DNA of 64,000 bases from Solirubrobacter pauli (GTDB lineage: Bacteria > Actinomycetota > Thermoleophilia > Solirubrobacterales > Solirubrobacteraceae). Both the position numbers and the translations under genes were made by a program. Shown in pieces: positions 1-8,900 of the stretch. The notes under the pieces are model-generated. The model was not told the DNA's origin. It saw only the letters and a program-made list of their open reading frames with translations, and made no database searches. Within the stretch, counting starts at the first letter, position 1; every line of letters starts with the position of its first letter. The DNA is taken from positions 1,488,001-1,552,000 of the forward strand of contig NZ_RBIL01000002.1 of NCBI RefSeq assembly GCF_003633755.1, written 5' to 3'.

Positions 1-28
1 GCGGTCCGGGCGGGTCGATGCTTCAAGC

Positions 29-619
29 ATGCTTCCCGCCTTCGATCGCACGGCCCGTGACGCGGCCTACCTGACCTGCACGCTGCTCACCTCGATCGTC
101 GCGTTCGTGGTCTGGGTGACGGCCCTCACGCTGTCCCTGACGTTCGGCATCCTGATCGTCGGCCTGCCGGTCATCCTCGGCTCCGTGGGGGTCATGCGCT
201 GGACCGCCGAGCTCGATCGCCAGAACGCCCAGCTCGTCTTCGGTCGTCCCGTCCGCGGGCACTACCGCTCGCACCGCGCGCCCGGCCTGTTCACGCGCGT
301 GTTCAGGACCCTGGCGGACCCGCAGGTGTGGCGGGACTTCGCGTGGCTGATCACGCACTCGGTGGTCGGCTTCGCGTTCGGCGTGATCGCCGTCTCGCTC
401 GTGCTCAGCACGCTGTCGCTGGCCGTGCTGCCCGCCTGGTACTGGGCCATCCCGGGCGGCTACGACATCGGGATCATCAACGTCGACCACCTCTTCGAGG
501 CGTTCGCGACCTCGCTCCTGGCCGTCCCGCTCGCGTTCATCACCGTGTGGGTGCTGCGGGGGATGGCCAAGTTCCATGCCTCGCTGGCCGTCGAGCTGCT
601 CGGCCGCCGGCGCTACTGA
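29..619 (+). CDS. Sensor-domain-like integral membrane protein
   Basis: A 196-residue protein with hydrophobic segments near residues 15-55 and 110-175. The spacing resembles the stand-alone 'putative sensor' domain that is usually the N-terminus of actinobacterial histidine kinases, but no kinase domain follows. It probably sits in the cytoplasmic membrane; any ligand is unknown. The gene is convergent with the TetR gene and overlaps it by 7 bases. The family match rests on hydrophobicity pattern and length only, so a generic membrane protein is possible. Confidence 0.6.
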   Translation: MLPAFDRTARDAAYLTCTLLTSIVAFVVWVTALTLSLTFGILIVGLPVILGSVGVMRWTAELDRQNAQLVFGRPVRGHYRSHRAPGLFTRVFRTLADPQVWRDFAWLITHSVVGFAFGVIAVSLVLSTLSLAVLPAWYWAIPGGYDIGIINVDHLFEAFATSLLAVPLAFITVWVLRGMAKFHASLAVELLGRRRY

Positions 620-1122
620 GCGGGCGGGAGCACGAGGTCGAGCACCCGCTCGAGGTCGTGCTCGATCTCCGGGTCGCTCCACTCGTGGACGTGCGCGGGG
701 TGGTGGAAGCGGGTCGTGGCCTGCAGCAATGGGCGGCCCTTGTCGCCGACCATCGCCTCGAGCTGGCCGACCATCCACGCCACGTGCTCGTCGACCACCG
801 CGCTCTGCTCGTCGCAGAGCGCGCTGTAGGTGGCGAACAGCTCCGGGTCTACGCGCGCCGTGCCGCGCTTGGCGGCCGACAGCGCGCGGATCCACGCGCG
901 CGGCTCGTCGATCGGCTCGAGGATCGTGTGGAACTCGTGCAACCACCGCCGCGTGACCGCTTCGCGCAGGGCCTGCTTGGACGCGAAGTGGCGGTAGACG
1001 GCACCGTGGCTGACACCGAGCGCCCGCGCGACGTCGACGACGTTGGCCTTCTGAGGGCCGTGGCGGCGGAGGACGTCCTCCGCCGCCGCGAGGATGCGCT
1101 CGGAAGTCAGCGGCTGCGTCAT
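613..1122 (-). CDS. TetR/AcrR family transcriptional regulator
   Basis: A 169-residue one-component repressor. Residues about 5-50 form the TetR helix-turn-helix (ERILAAAEDVLRRHG, then ARALGVSHGAVYRHFASKQAL); the rest is the variable ligand-binding domain. The ATG at 1122 overlaps the stop of the aldo/keto reductase gene in an ATGA junction, so the two are translationally coupled and the reductase is first in the operon. The regulator probably represses this operon through the inverted repeat at 2109-2126. The ligand cannot be read from sequence. Confidence 0.88.
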   Translation of the reverse strand: MTQPLTSERILAAAEDVLRRHGPQKANVVDVARALGVSHGAVYRHFASKQALREAVTRRWLHEFHTILEPIDEPRAWIRALSAAKRGTARVDPELFATYSALCDEQSAVVDEHVAWMVGQLEAMVGDKGRPLLQATTRFHHPAHVHEWSDPEIEHDLERVLDLVLPPAQ

Positions 1123-2096
1123 GCCGGCAAATGTGCCATCTGGGCGGCCGGATAGCGCTCCCCGGCCGCGGAGTCCTCGGGCACGGCGGCCTCGATCTTG
1201 GCGATGTCGACGTCCAGCGTCAGCGCCTCGAGGGCCTCGGTGAGGCGCTCGCGGCGGCGCGCGCCGATCAGCGGCACGATGTCCTCGCCGCGTGAGAGCG
1301 CCCACGCAATCGCGGCCTGGGCAGGGGTGGCGCCGGCCTCGGCCGCCGCTTCGCGCAGCGCCTCGACGAGCTTCAAGTTGTGGTCGAGGTTCTCGCCCTG
1401 GAAGCGCGGGCTGACGCCGCGGAAGTCCTTGGAGACGTCGCGATCCTTGCTCCAGTGGCCGGACAGCAGGCCGCGGCTCAGGACCCCGTAGGCGGTGACG
1501 CCGATTCCGTGCTCGCGGGTGGTGGGGAGGATCTCGGCCTCGATCCCGCGGCTGATCAGGCTGTACTCGATCTGCAGGTCGGAGATCTCCGTGACCGTGG
1601 CGGCGCGCCGGATGACGTCCGCGCTGGACTCCGACAGGCCGACGTGGCGGACGTGACCCGCCTCGATCAGCTCCTTGATCGCGCCGACCGTCTCCTCGAT
1701 CGGCACGTTGGGGTCGGTGCGGGCGAGCCGATAGATGTCCACGTGGTCCGTGCCGAGCCGGCTGAGGCTGTACGCGAGGAAGTTCTTGACCGCCTGCGGG
1801 CGGCCGTCGTAGCCGTTCCAACCGCCGTCGGCGTCGCGCAGCGCGCCGAACTTGACGCTGATCGTCACCTGGTCGCGGTCCCGGTCCGCGAGCGCCTCGC
1901 GGATCAGCAGCTCGTTGTGGCCCATCCCGTAGAAGTCGCCCGTGTCGATGAGCGTGATGCCGGCGTCGAGGGCGGCGTGGATCGTGGCGATCGACTCGGC
2001 GCGGTCGGCCGGGCCGTAGAGGTCGGACATGCCCATCGCGCCGAGGCCGAGGGCGGAGACGGTGGGACCGGTCGTCCCGAGTTGGCGAGTGGTCAT
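1119..2096 (-). CDS. Aldo/keto reductase
   Basis: A 325-residue NAD(P)H-dependent oxidoreductase with a TIM-barrel fold. Family signatures are GLGAMGMS near residue 18, DTGDFYGMGHNE near residue 55 (catalytic Asp and Tyr), the VSVKFG-like Lys strand, and a C-terminal cofactor-binding region (VPLIGARRRERL). Start ATG 2096 was chosen because a -10 box (TAATCT) ends seven bases upstream, implying a leaderless mRNA; longer in-frame extensions would lie inside the promoter. It is first in an operon with a TetR regulator, suggesting induction by a carbonyl compound. Substrate unknown. Confidence 0.9.
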   Translation of the reverse strand: MTTRQLGTTGPTVSALGLGAMGMSDLYGPADRAESIATIHAALDAGITLIDTGDFYGMGHNELLIREALADRDRDQVTISVKFGALRDADGGWNGYDGRPQAVKNFLAYSLSRLGTDHVDIYRLARTDPNVPIEETVGAIKELIEAGHVRHVGLSESSADVIRRAATVTEISDLQIEYSLISRGIEAEILPTTREHGIGVTAYGVLSRGLLSGHWSKDRDVSKDFRGVSPRFQGENLDHNLKLVEALREAAAEAGATPAQAAIAWALSRGEDIVPLIGARRRERLTEALEALTLDVDIAKIEAAVPEDSAAGERYPAAQMAHLPA

Positions 2097-2103
2097 GACC
2101 GCC

Positions 2104-2133
2104 AGATTACAGATGTCAGAATCTGTCATCCAA
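2104..2133 (-). promoter_or_regulatory. Promoter and probable TetR operator of the aldo/keto reductase operon
   Basis: On the minus strand a -35-like TTGGAT (2133-2128) is separated by 18 bases from -10 TAATCT (2109-2104), which ends 7 bases before the ATG at 2096. Within the spacer lies an inverted repeat, ACAGAT-N6-ATCTGT (2109-2126). A TetR dimer bound there would block RNA polymerase. The operator role is inferred from position and symmetry. Confidence 0.55.
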
Positions 2134-2292
2134 CACCTGTCGGTTGTCATTCCACATCCTGAAGTTGTGACTCGACGGCGCGCTCGATCACCATTACGGG
2201 TGCCTGCCCGTCGGCCCGGGGCGGCCACTCGCACGGCGCCCGCCAGTTCTCCGCACTGACCGGGCGGACCCGCTGCGGCAGTCTCTCGCCGC

Positions 2293-2973
2293 ATGAACCT
2301 GAAGCTGGTGACCATCCTTGGCGGCACCCTCGCGCTGACCGGCGCCATCGCCGTGCTGGTGTTCTGGATCCTGGGGCGCGGGGAGGCCGCCGGCGAGCGC
2401 AGCGCGGAGCAGTTCGCGAGTGCGCTGGTCCACGGCGATGCAGGTAGGGCGCCGGACGGCGGGGCGCCCTACGTCCAAGGCGTTCGCGACTACTACGAGG
2501 GCGTGCGTGGCGCGCGCGTCCTCGACGTCCGCCGTCAGCGCAAGACGACCCGGATGGGCCGGAACAAGCGCACGCGGTCGAACCTCGTCGCCGAGGTGCA
2601 CGTGGACACGGGTCGCGGACCGGCGGTGCTCGAGCTCGTCTTCCGCGACCGGTCGCTGGTCGGGAAAGGCGCGTCGATCAAGGCGGTGCACGAGCTGCTT
2701 CCGCGCGACGTGCGCGACGACTCGCTCTCGGACGCGCAGTTCGTCGCCCTCGCGAAGGCGTTCCAACATCGCGACCGGCCGGCGAACAACCTCGACCTCT
2801 CCGGCCGGATGGTGCGCATCCCCGACAGCATCAGGACGCTGCCGCAGCGCGTCCGCCGGCTCACGGTGCCGCAGCCCGCGCCGTCACCGCAGCTGCGCAA
2901 GGCGTACCGCCAGATGCGCTGCGTGAAGCGCGCGAAGGGCGACGTCGAGAAGCTCGCCCGCTGTGTGAGCTAG
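2293..2973 (+). CDS. Hypothetical membrane-anchored protein
   Basis: A 226-residue protein with one N-terminal transmembrane segment (about residues 5-27, LVTILGGTLALTGAIAVLVFWIL) and a basic, probably extracytoplasmic remainder. Residues about 30-110 resemble the general pattern of small anchored NTF2/DUF4878-like proteins, but I do not recognise a family. The C-terminus carries two cysteines (MRCVKRAKGDVEKLARCVS) that could pair. It overlaps the convergent secreted-protein gene by 4 bases at a CTAG that gives both genes a stop codon. Confidence 0.6.
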   Translation: MNLKLVTILGGTLALTGAIAVLVFWILGRGEAAGERSAEQFASALVHGDAGRAPDGGAPYVQGVRDYYEGVRGARVLDVRRQRKTTRMGRNKRTRSNLVAEVHVDTGRGPAVLELVFRDRSLVGKGASIKAVHELLPRDVRDDSLSDAQFVALAKAFQHRDRPANNLDLSGRMVRIPDSIRTLPQRVRRLTVPQPAPSPQLRKAYRQMRCVKRAKGDVEKLARCVS

Positions 2974-3377
2974 TTGCCGACGGTCGTGGTGACCGAGATC
3001 GACGTGACCGGCGGCGGCGGGGTGACGCCGGAGGCGATCAGGGCCTCGTACTGCGCGGCGGCGTCGGCGTAGGAGACGTTGTAGAAGACGAAGCCGCCGA
3101 TGCTGATCACCGACGTGACCGCCGGGGCGGGCACGGCGGCCGGCTCCGGCGCGGGCGCCGCGGTGGACGTGGCCGGCACGGTCTCGACCGCGGCGGGCTT
3201 CGCCGAGGTCTTGGCCTTGGTGACCTTGCGCTTCGCGGCGGCGCGCTGCTTGGCGGTCTTGGCCGCGGCCGGCTTGGCCTTGGCCTTGGACGCGGCGTCG
3301 GCGGGAGCGGCGACGACCGGGACGGCGGCGAGCGAGACGGCGAGGGCGATCGCGGTGCTGCGGAGCTTCGTGGTCAC
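2970..3377 (-). CDS. Hypothetical secreted Ala/Lys-rich protein
   Basis: A 135-residue protein starting at GTG 3377. Residues 1-28 are a Sec signal peptide ending in AAPADA-A. A Lys/Ala-rich stretch (about 29-62) and an Ala/Pro/Val linker follow, then a short hydrophobic C-terminal part. Lysine-rich stretches of this kind can bind cell-wall polymers or nucleic acid, but that is speculation. No family recognised. Stop codon shared with the convergent neighbour through CTAG. Confidence 0.6.
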   Translation of the reverse strand: MTTKLRSTAIALAVSLAAVPVVAAPADAASKAKAKPAAAKTAKQRAAAKRKVTKAKTSAKPAAVETVPATSTAAPAPEPAAVPAPAVTSVISIGGFVFYNVSYADAAAQYEALIASGVTPPPPVTSISVTTTVGN

Positions 3378-3434
3378 ACCCCGGTTATCGGCAGCGCGGC
3401 CGCCCGACTGGACCGGGTGGTCAGCCCAGGAACG

Positions 3435-3848
3435 TCAGCAGCGCTTCAGGCGCCTGACGGTGAACCCGTCCGACCACGGCTCGGCCGGCCCGTAGACCGC
3501 GATCTGCATCCACAGGCGGTCCGTGAGCCGCGCGTCGCGCAGCACGGTCCGGGCGTAGCCGCCGCTCCAGGTCTTGCCGTTGGCCTGCTCGGGCACGTTG
3601 TCGTCCGACCCACGCGCGAGCGCCGTGTAGGTCTGCAGCTCGTACTTCTCGACGTCGTCGCGACGGTTGCCCCAAGACGTCGCGGTCCGCACGACCCAGT
3701 CGTTCTTGACCTTGTCCCGGCACGCGTAATGACGGTAGCCGTCTGCGCGGATGAAGGTCCAGTCGCCCTTCGGCGCCTGCGCGGCGGCGACGGGGACGGG
3801 CAAGCAGACGGCGGTCAACGCGAGCAGCGCGGCACGACGGAGCAGCAT
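3435..3848 (-). CDS. Hypothetical secreted protein
   Basis: A 137-residue protein with a clear signal peptide (MLLRRAALLALTAVCLPVPVAAA). The mature part is small, with two cysteines (YACRDKVK and the C-terminal RRLKRC) likely forming a disulfide. The start ATG at 3848 lies seven bases after a -10 box TAGGCT (3861-3856 on the minus strand), consistent with leaderless expression. Function unknown. Confidence 0.65.
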   Translation of the reverse strand: MLLRRAALLALTAVCLPVPVAAAQAPKGDWTFIRADGYRHYACRDKVKNDWVVRTATSWGNRRDDVEKYELQTYTALARGSDDNVPEQANGKTWSGGYARTVLRDARLTDRLWMQIAVYGPAEPWSDGFTVRRLKRC

Positions 3849-3914
3849 GGGACGCAGCCTAGAACAGCGCCCTCCACCCGGCGCCGCTCCGTCTTCAATG
3901 CTCGCTAATCGACG

Positions 3915-4577
3915 TTATGTGAACTTGTAACGGAGACAGGTCGGACAGGCGTCGATCCGCCGCGGATACCGGCCCTGCTTGGCCAGTGCGACGACCACGT
4001 GCGGCCAGATCGCCCACAGCTGGCTGTCGCCACCCGGCTGCAGCTCGAGCGCCGGCGCGCGGTCCCACAGCGCGACCGACTCGCCGCCCTGGTGCGCGCC
4101 GTTGTAGAAGATCCCGTCGAGCATCGGGAACTGCTCGTAGATCCGGCGACCCCAGCGCTGCGTGCGCCGCCGCGGTTCGTCGCCCCAGGCGATCGTGCCG
4201 ACCGCGCCGATCGCCATCGCGCCGTTGCCGGTCAGGTCCAGCATCCGGATCGGCTTGGTCGGCCGCAGCCAGCTCGCGCGCGCCTGCGGGCAGACGCGGA
4301 CCTCCGGCCACTGACCCGGGAACGCCTCGGCGAGCGCGGTCTCCAGGTCCCGCGCCAGGTACAGGACACCGCGCCCGTTCGGGTCCTCGCGCGGGCGTTG
4401 ATGGCGATCACGGACGTGCGGGTCGAACCGGGCCAGCGGCCCGAACGTGCGCGGCGCGAGGCCGTCGCGGGTCGGATGCTCGTGATAGACGCGCAGCATC
4501 GGCTCGGACTCGGGCCAGGTGCGCTTCGGCGGATCGTCCGGCAGGTACGCCGGAGGATCGCGGAGCGGCGTTACCAC
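3915..4577 (-). CDS. RES-domain toxin (MbcT-like NAD+-degrading)
   Basis: A 220-residue RES-family protein. The pattern is typical: LRVYHEHP entry strand, an Arg-containing loop (PRTFGPLARFDPH), the YLARDLETALAEAF segment (Tyr and Glu of the active site) and ESVALW with the conserved Ser. Characterised RES toxins (MbcT, ParT families) degrade or transfer NAD+-derived groups. Start GTG 4577 overlaps the antitoxin stop (GTGGTAA), giving translational coupling and the usual antitoxin-then-toxin order; ATG 4499 is an alternative but would cut the N-terminal strand. Paired with the Xre/MbcA-like gene upstream. Confidence 0.8.
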   Translation of the reverse strand: MVTPLRDPPAYLPDDPPKRTWPESEPMLRVYHEHPTRDGLAPRTFGPLARFDPHVRDRHQRPREDPNGRGVLYLARDLETALAEAFPGQWPEVRVCPQARASWLRPTKPIRMLDLTGNGAMAIGAVGTIAWGDEPRRRTQRWGRRIYEQFPMLDGIFYNGAHQGGESVALWDRAPALELQPGGDSQLWAIWPHVVVALAKQGRYPRRIDACPTCLRYKFT

Positions 4578-5185
4578 GCGGCCGCGCTGATGGCTTCGAT
4601 CGCCTCGAGCACCCGCTCGACGCCGCCACGGCGGGCGAGCATCTGCGCGGGCGTCGCGCGGTCGAGGTCGGCGTTCGACGTCACGGCCCAGGTGGACAAC
4701 GCCAGCGGACTGCCCGGATAGGCGGCGATCACGTCCGCGAGACCGGGCAGCGCGGCGCCGTCGGCGAACTGCCACGCCGGGAAGTACAACTCGCGCCCGC
4801 GTGAGAGCGCGACCAGTGCGCCGCCGGCATGGCGCTTGGACACCGCCTGCGGGCTGATGCCGAGCACCGCGGCCGCCTGCGCCCGCGAGAGCGCCTCGGC
4901 CAGCACGCCGACGAGCGCCTCGTCCTGGGCGCGCTGCTTGACGCGCCGCGCCTGCGCGAGCGCCTGGGCCGTCGGCGCCGGGCCCCACAGCGCCTCGTCG
5001 AGCGGCTGCTCCTCGATGTCCGCCGCACGCGCGAGCGCGTCGTCGAACGCGTCGAGCAGCTCCGCCGGGCTATCGGTGGCGACGAGCTGGGCGGCGAGCT
5101 CGCGCGCCGTCAGCGGCTTGTCGCCGAGACGCTTGGCCAGCTCGGCGGCGAGGCGGTCGGCTTCGGGCGTGCGGATGGCGGCCAT
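4571..5185 (-). CDS. Xre/MbcA/ParS-type antitoxin
   Basis: A 204-residue protein. Residues about 90-145 carry a helix-turn-helix (SRAQAAAVLGISPQAVSKRHAGG) followed by the RELYFPAWQF strand that recurs in antitoxins partnering RES toxins. The C-terminal part (PLALSTWAV, TPAQML, VERVLEAIEAI) matches the MbcA/ParS toxin-binding domain. It should neutralise the RES enzyme and repress its own promoter. It is preceded by GGAGGGG six bases from ATG 5185 and by a promoter with direct repeats. The N-terminal 80 residues are longer than the minimal antitoxin. Confidence 0.78.
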   Translation of the reverse strand: MAAIRTPEADRLAAELAKRLGDKPLTARELAAQLVATDSPAELLDAFDDALARAADIEEQPLDEALWGPAPTAQALAQARRVKQRAQDEALVGVLAEALSRAQAAAVLGISPQAVSKRHAGGALVALSRGRELYFPAWQFADGAALPGLADVIAAYPGSPLALSTWAVTSNADLDRATPAQMLARRGGVERVLEAIEAISAAAW

Positions 5186-5194
5186 GACCCCTCC

Positions 5195-5234
5195 AGCGTA
5201 GCGCGGGTCCGCAACTTACGCAACTTACGCAACC
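5195..5234 (-). promoter_or_regulatory. Promoter of the RES toxin-antitoxin operon with 9-bp direct repeats
   Basis: Minus-strand -35 TTGCGT (5223-5218) and -10 TACGCT (5200-5195) are 17 bases apart. The plus strand shows GCAACTTAC twice in tandem (5211-5219, 5220-5228) plus a partial third copy (GCAAC, 5229-5233). The repeats cover the -35 box, as expected for an autoregulatory operator. Binding by the antitoxin is inferred. Confidence 0.55.
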
Positions 5235-5249
5235 GAGGTGCGCTGCGTG

Positions 5250-5972
5250 TCAGCGTCGGGCGCGACGGGCGAGCGCGGCGTCCGCGTCGTCGCGGACGGC
5301 CTTGACCTTGGCGATGCGGCGCAGCACCGCCAGCGTCGCCTCGCCCGAGCCGGCGCCCATGGCGTCGATCAGCTCGCGCAGCACGCGTGGGTCCTTCGGC
5401 GCGAGCTCCAGGAGCCGTTCCGCGAGGCCCGCGGCGGCGTCATCGGACTGCTTGGCCAGCGCCACGAGCAGCCCCGCGGCCTGCGTCGGCAGGTCGAAGT
5501 CCGGCTCGTCGCCGTCCTCCAGCCGCTCGACCGCGCGTTCGACCGCCGTGGCGAGCTCGTCGGCCACGTGTGGGCGGACGGTCGCGTCGGCCACGAGCGC
5601 GTACCCAAGCTCGCGTCCCAGGTCGGCATCCGCGGCCAGGGCGAGCAGCGCCCGGTACGCATCCGCCCGCAGCGGCTCGGACGCCTCCGCGCGCGAGCTG
5701 AGCCGCGCCGTGCGCAGCGCGTCGGCGAGCTCCTCCGGTGCCTCGGCCGGCGTCTGCGCCCAGCCGATCAACGCGCGCAGCCCGGCCTCGTCCCCCCAGG
5801 ACGCGAGCATGAGGCCCGCGTTGCGGCGCTCGTCGTCCGTGCCGTCGGCCAGCAGCGCGCGCAGCGCCGGGATGCGGTCGTCGAGATCGCCTTCGAGGCC
5901 CTCGTCGATCACGTCCGCGAACGTCGCCGACTCGCCGTCGCCGTCCGTGTGGAAGAGCTGGTCGCTGGTCAC
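5250..5972 (-). CDS. HEAT/ARM-like helical repeat protein, possible immunity or chaperone partner
   Basis: A 240-residue, acidic, wholly helical protein built from repeated Leu/Ala-rich helix pairs (for example IPALRALLADGTDDERRNAGLMLASWG and ELIDAMGAGSGEATLAVLRRIAKVKA). It has no signal peptide or membrane segment. Its GTG start at 5972 overlaps the stop of the giant modular toxin-like gene in a GTGA junction. Such coupling to the 3' end of a polymorphic toxin gene is typical of immunity proteins, and HEAT-type immunity folds are known, but a chaperone or loading role is equally open. Confidence 0.6.
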   Translation of the reverse strand: MTSDQLFHTDGDGESATFADVIDEGLEGDLDDRIPALRALLADGTDDERRNAGLMLASWGDEAGLRALIGWAQTPAEAPEELADALRTARLSSRAEASEPLRADAYRALLALAADADLGRELGYALVADATVRPHVADELATAVERAVERLEDGDEPDFDLPTQAAGLLVALAKQSDDAAAGLAERLLELAPKDPRVLRELIDAMGAGSGEATLAVLRRIAKVKAVRDDADAALARRARR

Positions 5973-8900
5973 TTCTCGTCGTTCGCCGCGCTGGAGCCGG
6001 CGGCCCCGCCGGCCGCTCCGGGCACCGTGTGCCCGCCGTGGGTGATGTACTCGCTCGGCACGACGCCGGAGACCAGCCACTCGCCGTCGCGCGTGTTGAA
6101 GAACAGCGCGGTCAGGCGGCGCTCGACCTTGCCCTTGACCTTGTTCGACAGGCCCGAGGCGGCGATCGCGTCGGCGATCGAGTCGGGGCCGCCGGCGATC
6201 GCGGCGTCGATGTCGATGTCCGGCGCCAGCTTGGCGATGTCGTCGCGGAAGGCGGCCTGGATGTCGTCCGGCGTGAGGACGCCGGCGCCACGGACCTTGC
6301 CGGACGCGATGTCGCGCGCGAGCCGCTCGGCGTCGATCGAGATCTCGTTCGAGCCGTAGTACTTGGGCTTGGTCGCGCTGTCGCGGGACATCAGCGACGT
6401 GTACTGGCTGACGTCCTTCTTGCCCTTGGTCGCGAGCACGTGCTCGAGCGGCGTGATCGAGCCGTTCGGGTCGTTCGGGACGAGGTTGCCGTTCTCGTCG
6501 ATGCTCGACTTCGGCCGGCCCTTCTCGTTGAACTTGTTGCGGAAGTTGTTGTCCTGGCGCAGCGTGCGGATCGGCCGGGCGCGGAACGCGTCGTCGACCG
6601 CGCCGCGCGAGCCGCCGCCACCACCGAGCTTGCTGGCGAGCCGCTTGGCCTGCCAGCGCGTGTACGCGCCCGCCTTCGACCCGAGCTCCTCGACCGCGCG
6701 CACGCCCTTCTGGGCGCCCGTCTTCATCAGCGAGCCGAGCTTGGACGACCCGAGGCGGCTGAACCCGCGGCTGATCGAGCGCGACACCGCGGCGACCGTC
6801 CGGCCGGCCGCGCTGCTGGCGATCCGGCTCGCGGCGCTGCTGGCCATCCGGCCGCCCGCGCTGGACGCGATCCGCGACATCGCCGCGCCCGCGACCTTGC
6901 CGCCGAGCGGGCCGAAGATCAGGCCGCCCGCGGCGCCGAACGCGGCCGCCTGCAGCACGCCCTCGTTCCACTTGCGGCCTGCGGCGACGTTGGAGACGAT
7001 CTGGCCGACCGCACCGGAGATCGCGCCGGCCACGACGCCCGCGATGGCCAGCACGGCGAGGCCGGAGCCGAACGTCGCGACGACGAACGCCGCGATCGCG
7101 ATGCCGACCACGAGGCTGACCCAGAAGCCCGGGTCCGTGAGCAGCTTGGTGACGAACTCGAACGCGGCCTTGAGCTTCTCGGCCACCCACTTGGCCGCGC
7201 TCTTGACCTTGCCCCAGAGGCTGTCGTCCTTCTCGGGCTCCTTCGACGCCTCCGCGTTGACCTTCGCCTTGCCCTCGGAGATCTTGCCGGACGTCTTGGC
7301 GGGCGCTTCGTTGGCCTTGCCGGCGATCTTCCCGGCGTGCTGGTCCATCTTGCCCTTGGTGTCCGACAGGCCCTGGTCCATCTTGCCCTTGACCTTGCCG
7401 ACGGCGCCCTTGAGCTTGCCCGAGAGCTTCGTCACCGCGCCGTTCATCGACGTGACCGACGACTTCGCCGCCTGGCCGACCTTCGTGCCGATGCTGCTCG
7501 CGGTGTTGCTCGCGCCCGCTGACGCGCTCGCCGCGGCCTGGTTCGCGCCGCTGGACGTGCTCTTGGCGGCCGCGCCCATCGCCTTCGCGGCGCCCTTCGC
7601 GGCGCCGGTCGCGCCCTGGCTGGCCTGCTTGGCGACCTTGCCGCCCGCGACGATCGCCGCCGAGCTGCCCTGCTTCATCTCACGGCGAACGTCCTGCGAG
7701 ACCTCAGGCGCGTCGTCGCGCGTGATCTCCGCTTTGCGGACCATCCCCTTGAGCTTGCTCGCGGCCTCGCCGAGCTGCTTGGACGCGGCGGCGCTCTGCT
7801 GGCTGAGCGCGGTCTTGGCGGCCTGACCGGCCTGCGCGATCCCGCTCTTGGCCGCGCGCGCGGTGCCGGCGATCTGCGCCATGCCCGCGGACTGCTGCTG
7901 TGCGAGCCCGGACTTCGCGCTCGCCTGCAGCTTCGCGAGCGCGGACTGGCCGCCGGTGACGGCCTGCTGGACGCCCTCGGACGCCTGCTGGCCGATCTGG
8001 CCGATGCCGTCGACGGCTTCCGGCAGCACCTGCTTGATGCCGTCGGCCGCCTCCTTGCCCTTCTCGGTGAACGCCTGGCCGACCTTGCTGCCCTCGGCCT
8101 GCACGCCGCTGACGGCCTGGGCGCCCTGGGACTTGACGTCGGAGGCGGTGTCCCCGGAGACGCGCGAGGCGACTTCGGCGTTGCCCTTCGCGGCCGCCTC
8201 GTTGGATCCCCCACCGCCGCTGCCGGCCTGGCTGGAGACCGCGCCCGCCGCCGAGTTTATGTCCCCCTGGACCTTGCTCTGCGTCGCGCTGACGGCCGCC
8301 TTGCCCTTGGCCGAAGCTTGCGAACCCGCCTGGTTGGCCTCCTGCGCTGACGTGTTGACCGCGGTCCGGGCCTTGCCCTTCGCGCCGGTCTCCCCCGCCT
8401 TGACCGCGCTCTTGGCGGACGCGCCCGCGCTCGAGACCTTGCCCTTGGCGGCGGAGACGCCGGCTGACACCTTCGCCTGGGCGCCCGCGACGGCCGAGCG
8501 GATCGCGCCCGACTGGGTGCCGCTGGCGGCCGTGACGGCCGCGGACTGCTTGGCGATCGTCCCGCTGATCGCGGCGGACGCCTTCTGCGCGGCCGACTTG
8601 ATCCGCTGGCGCTCCTGCTCGAGCGAGTCCCCGATCGCGGCGAGAACCGATTTGCGACCTTCCTTGATCGACCGCTTGCGCTCCTCGCGCTCGCGCTTGA
8701 TCTCCTCGCGGCGGGCGGCGGCGGCCGCGGCTCCGGCCCCGGCCTCGGCGGCTTCGGGCTCCGCCGCGGCCGCCCCGGCCCCCTGCTGCTGGGGCTGCTC
8801 CTCCGCTTCCTCCTTGGGCTCGAAGTCGTCGAGCTCCTCGAGCTGGGAGACGTCCGGGATCTCGGCGGGGCCGGTGTACGGCGCGGGCGCCGCGGCGCTC

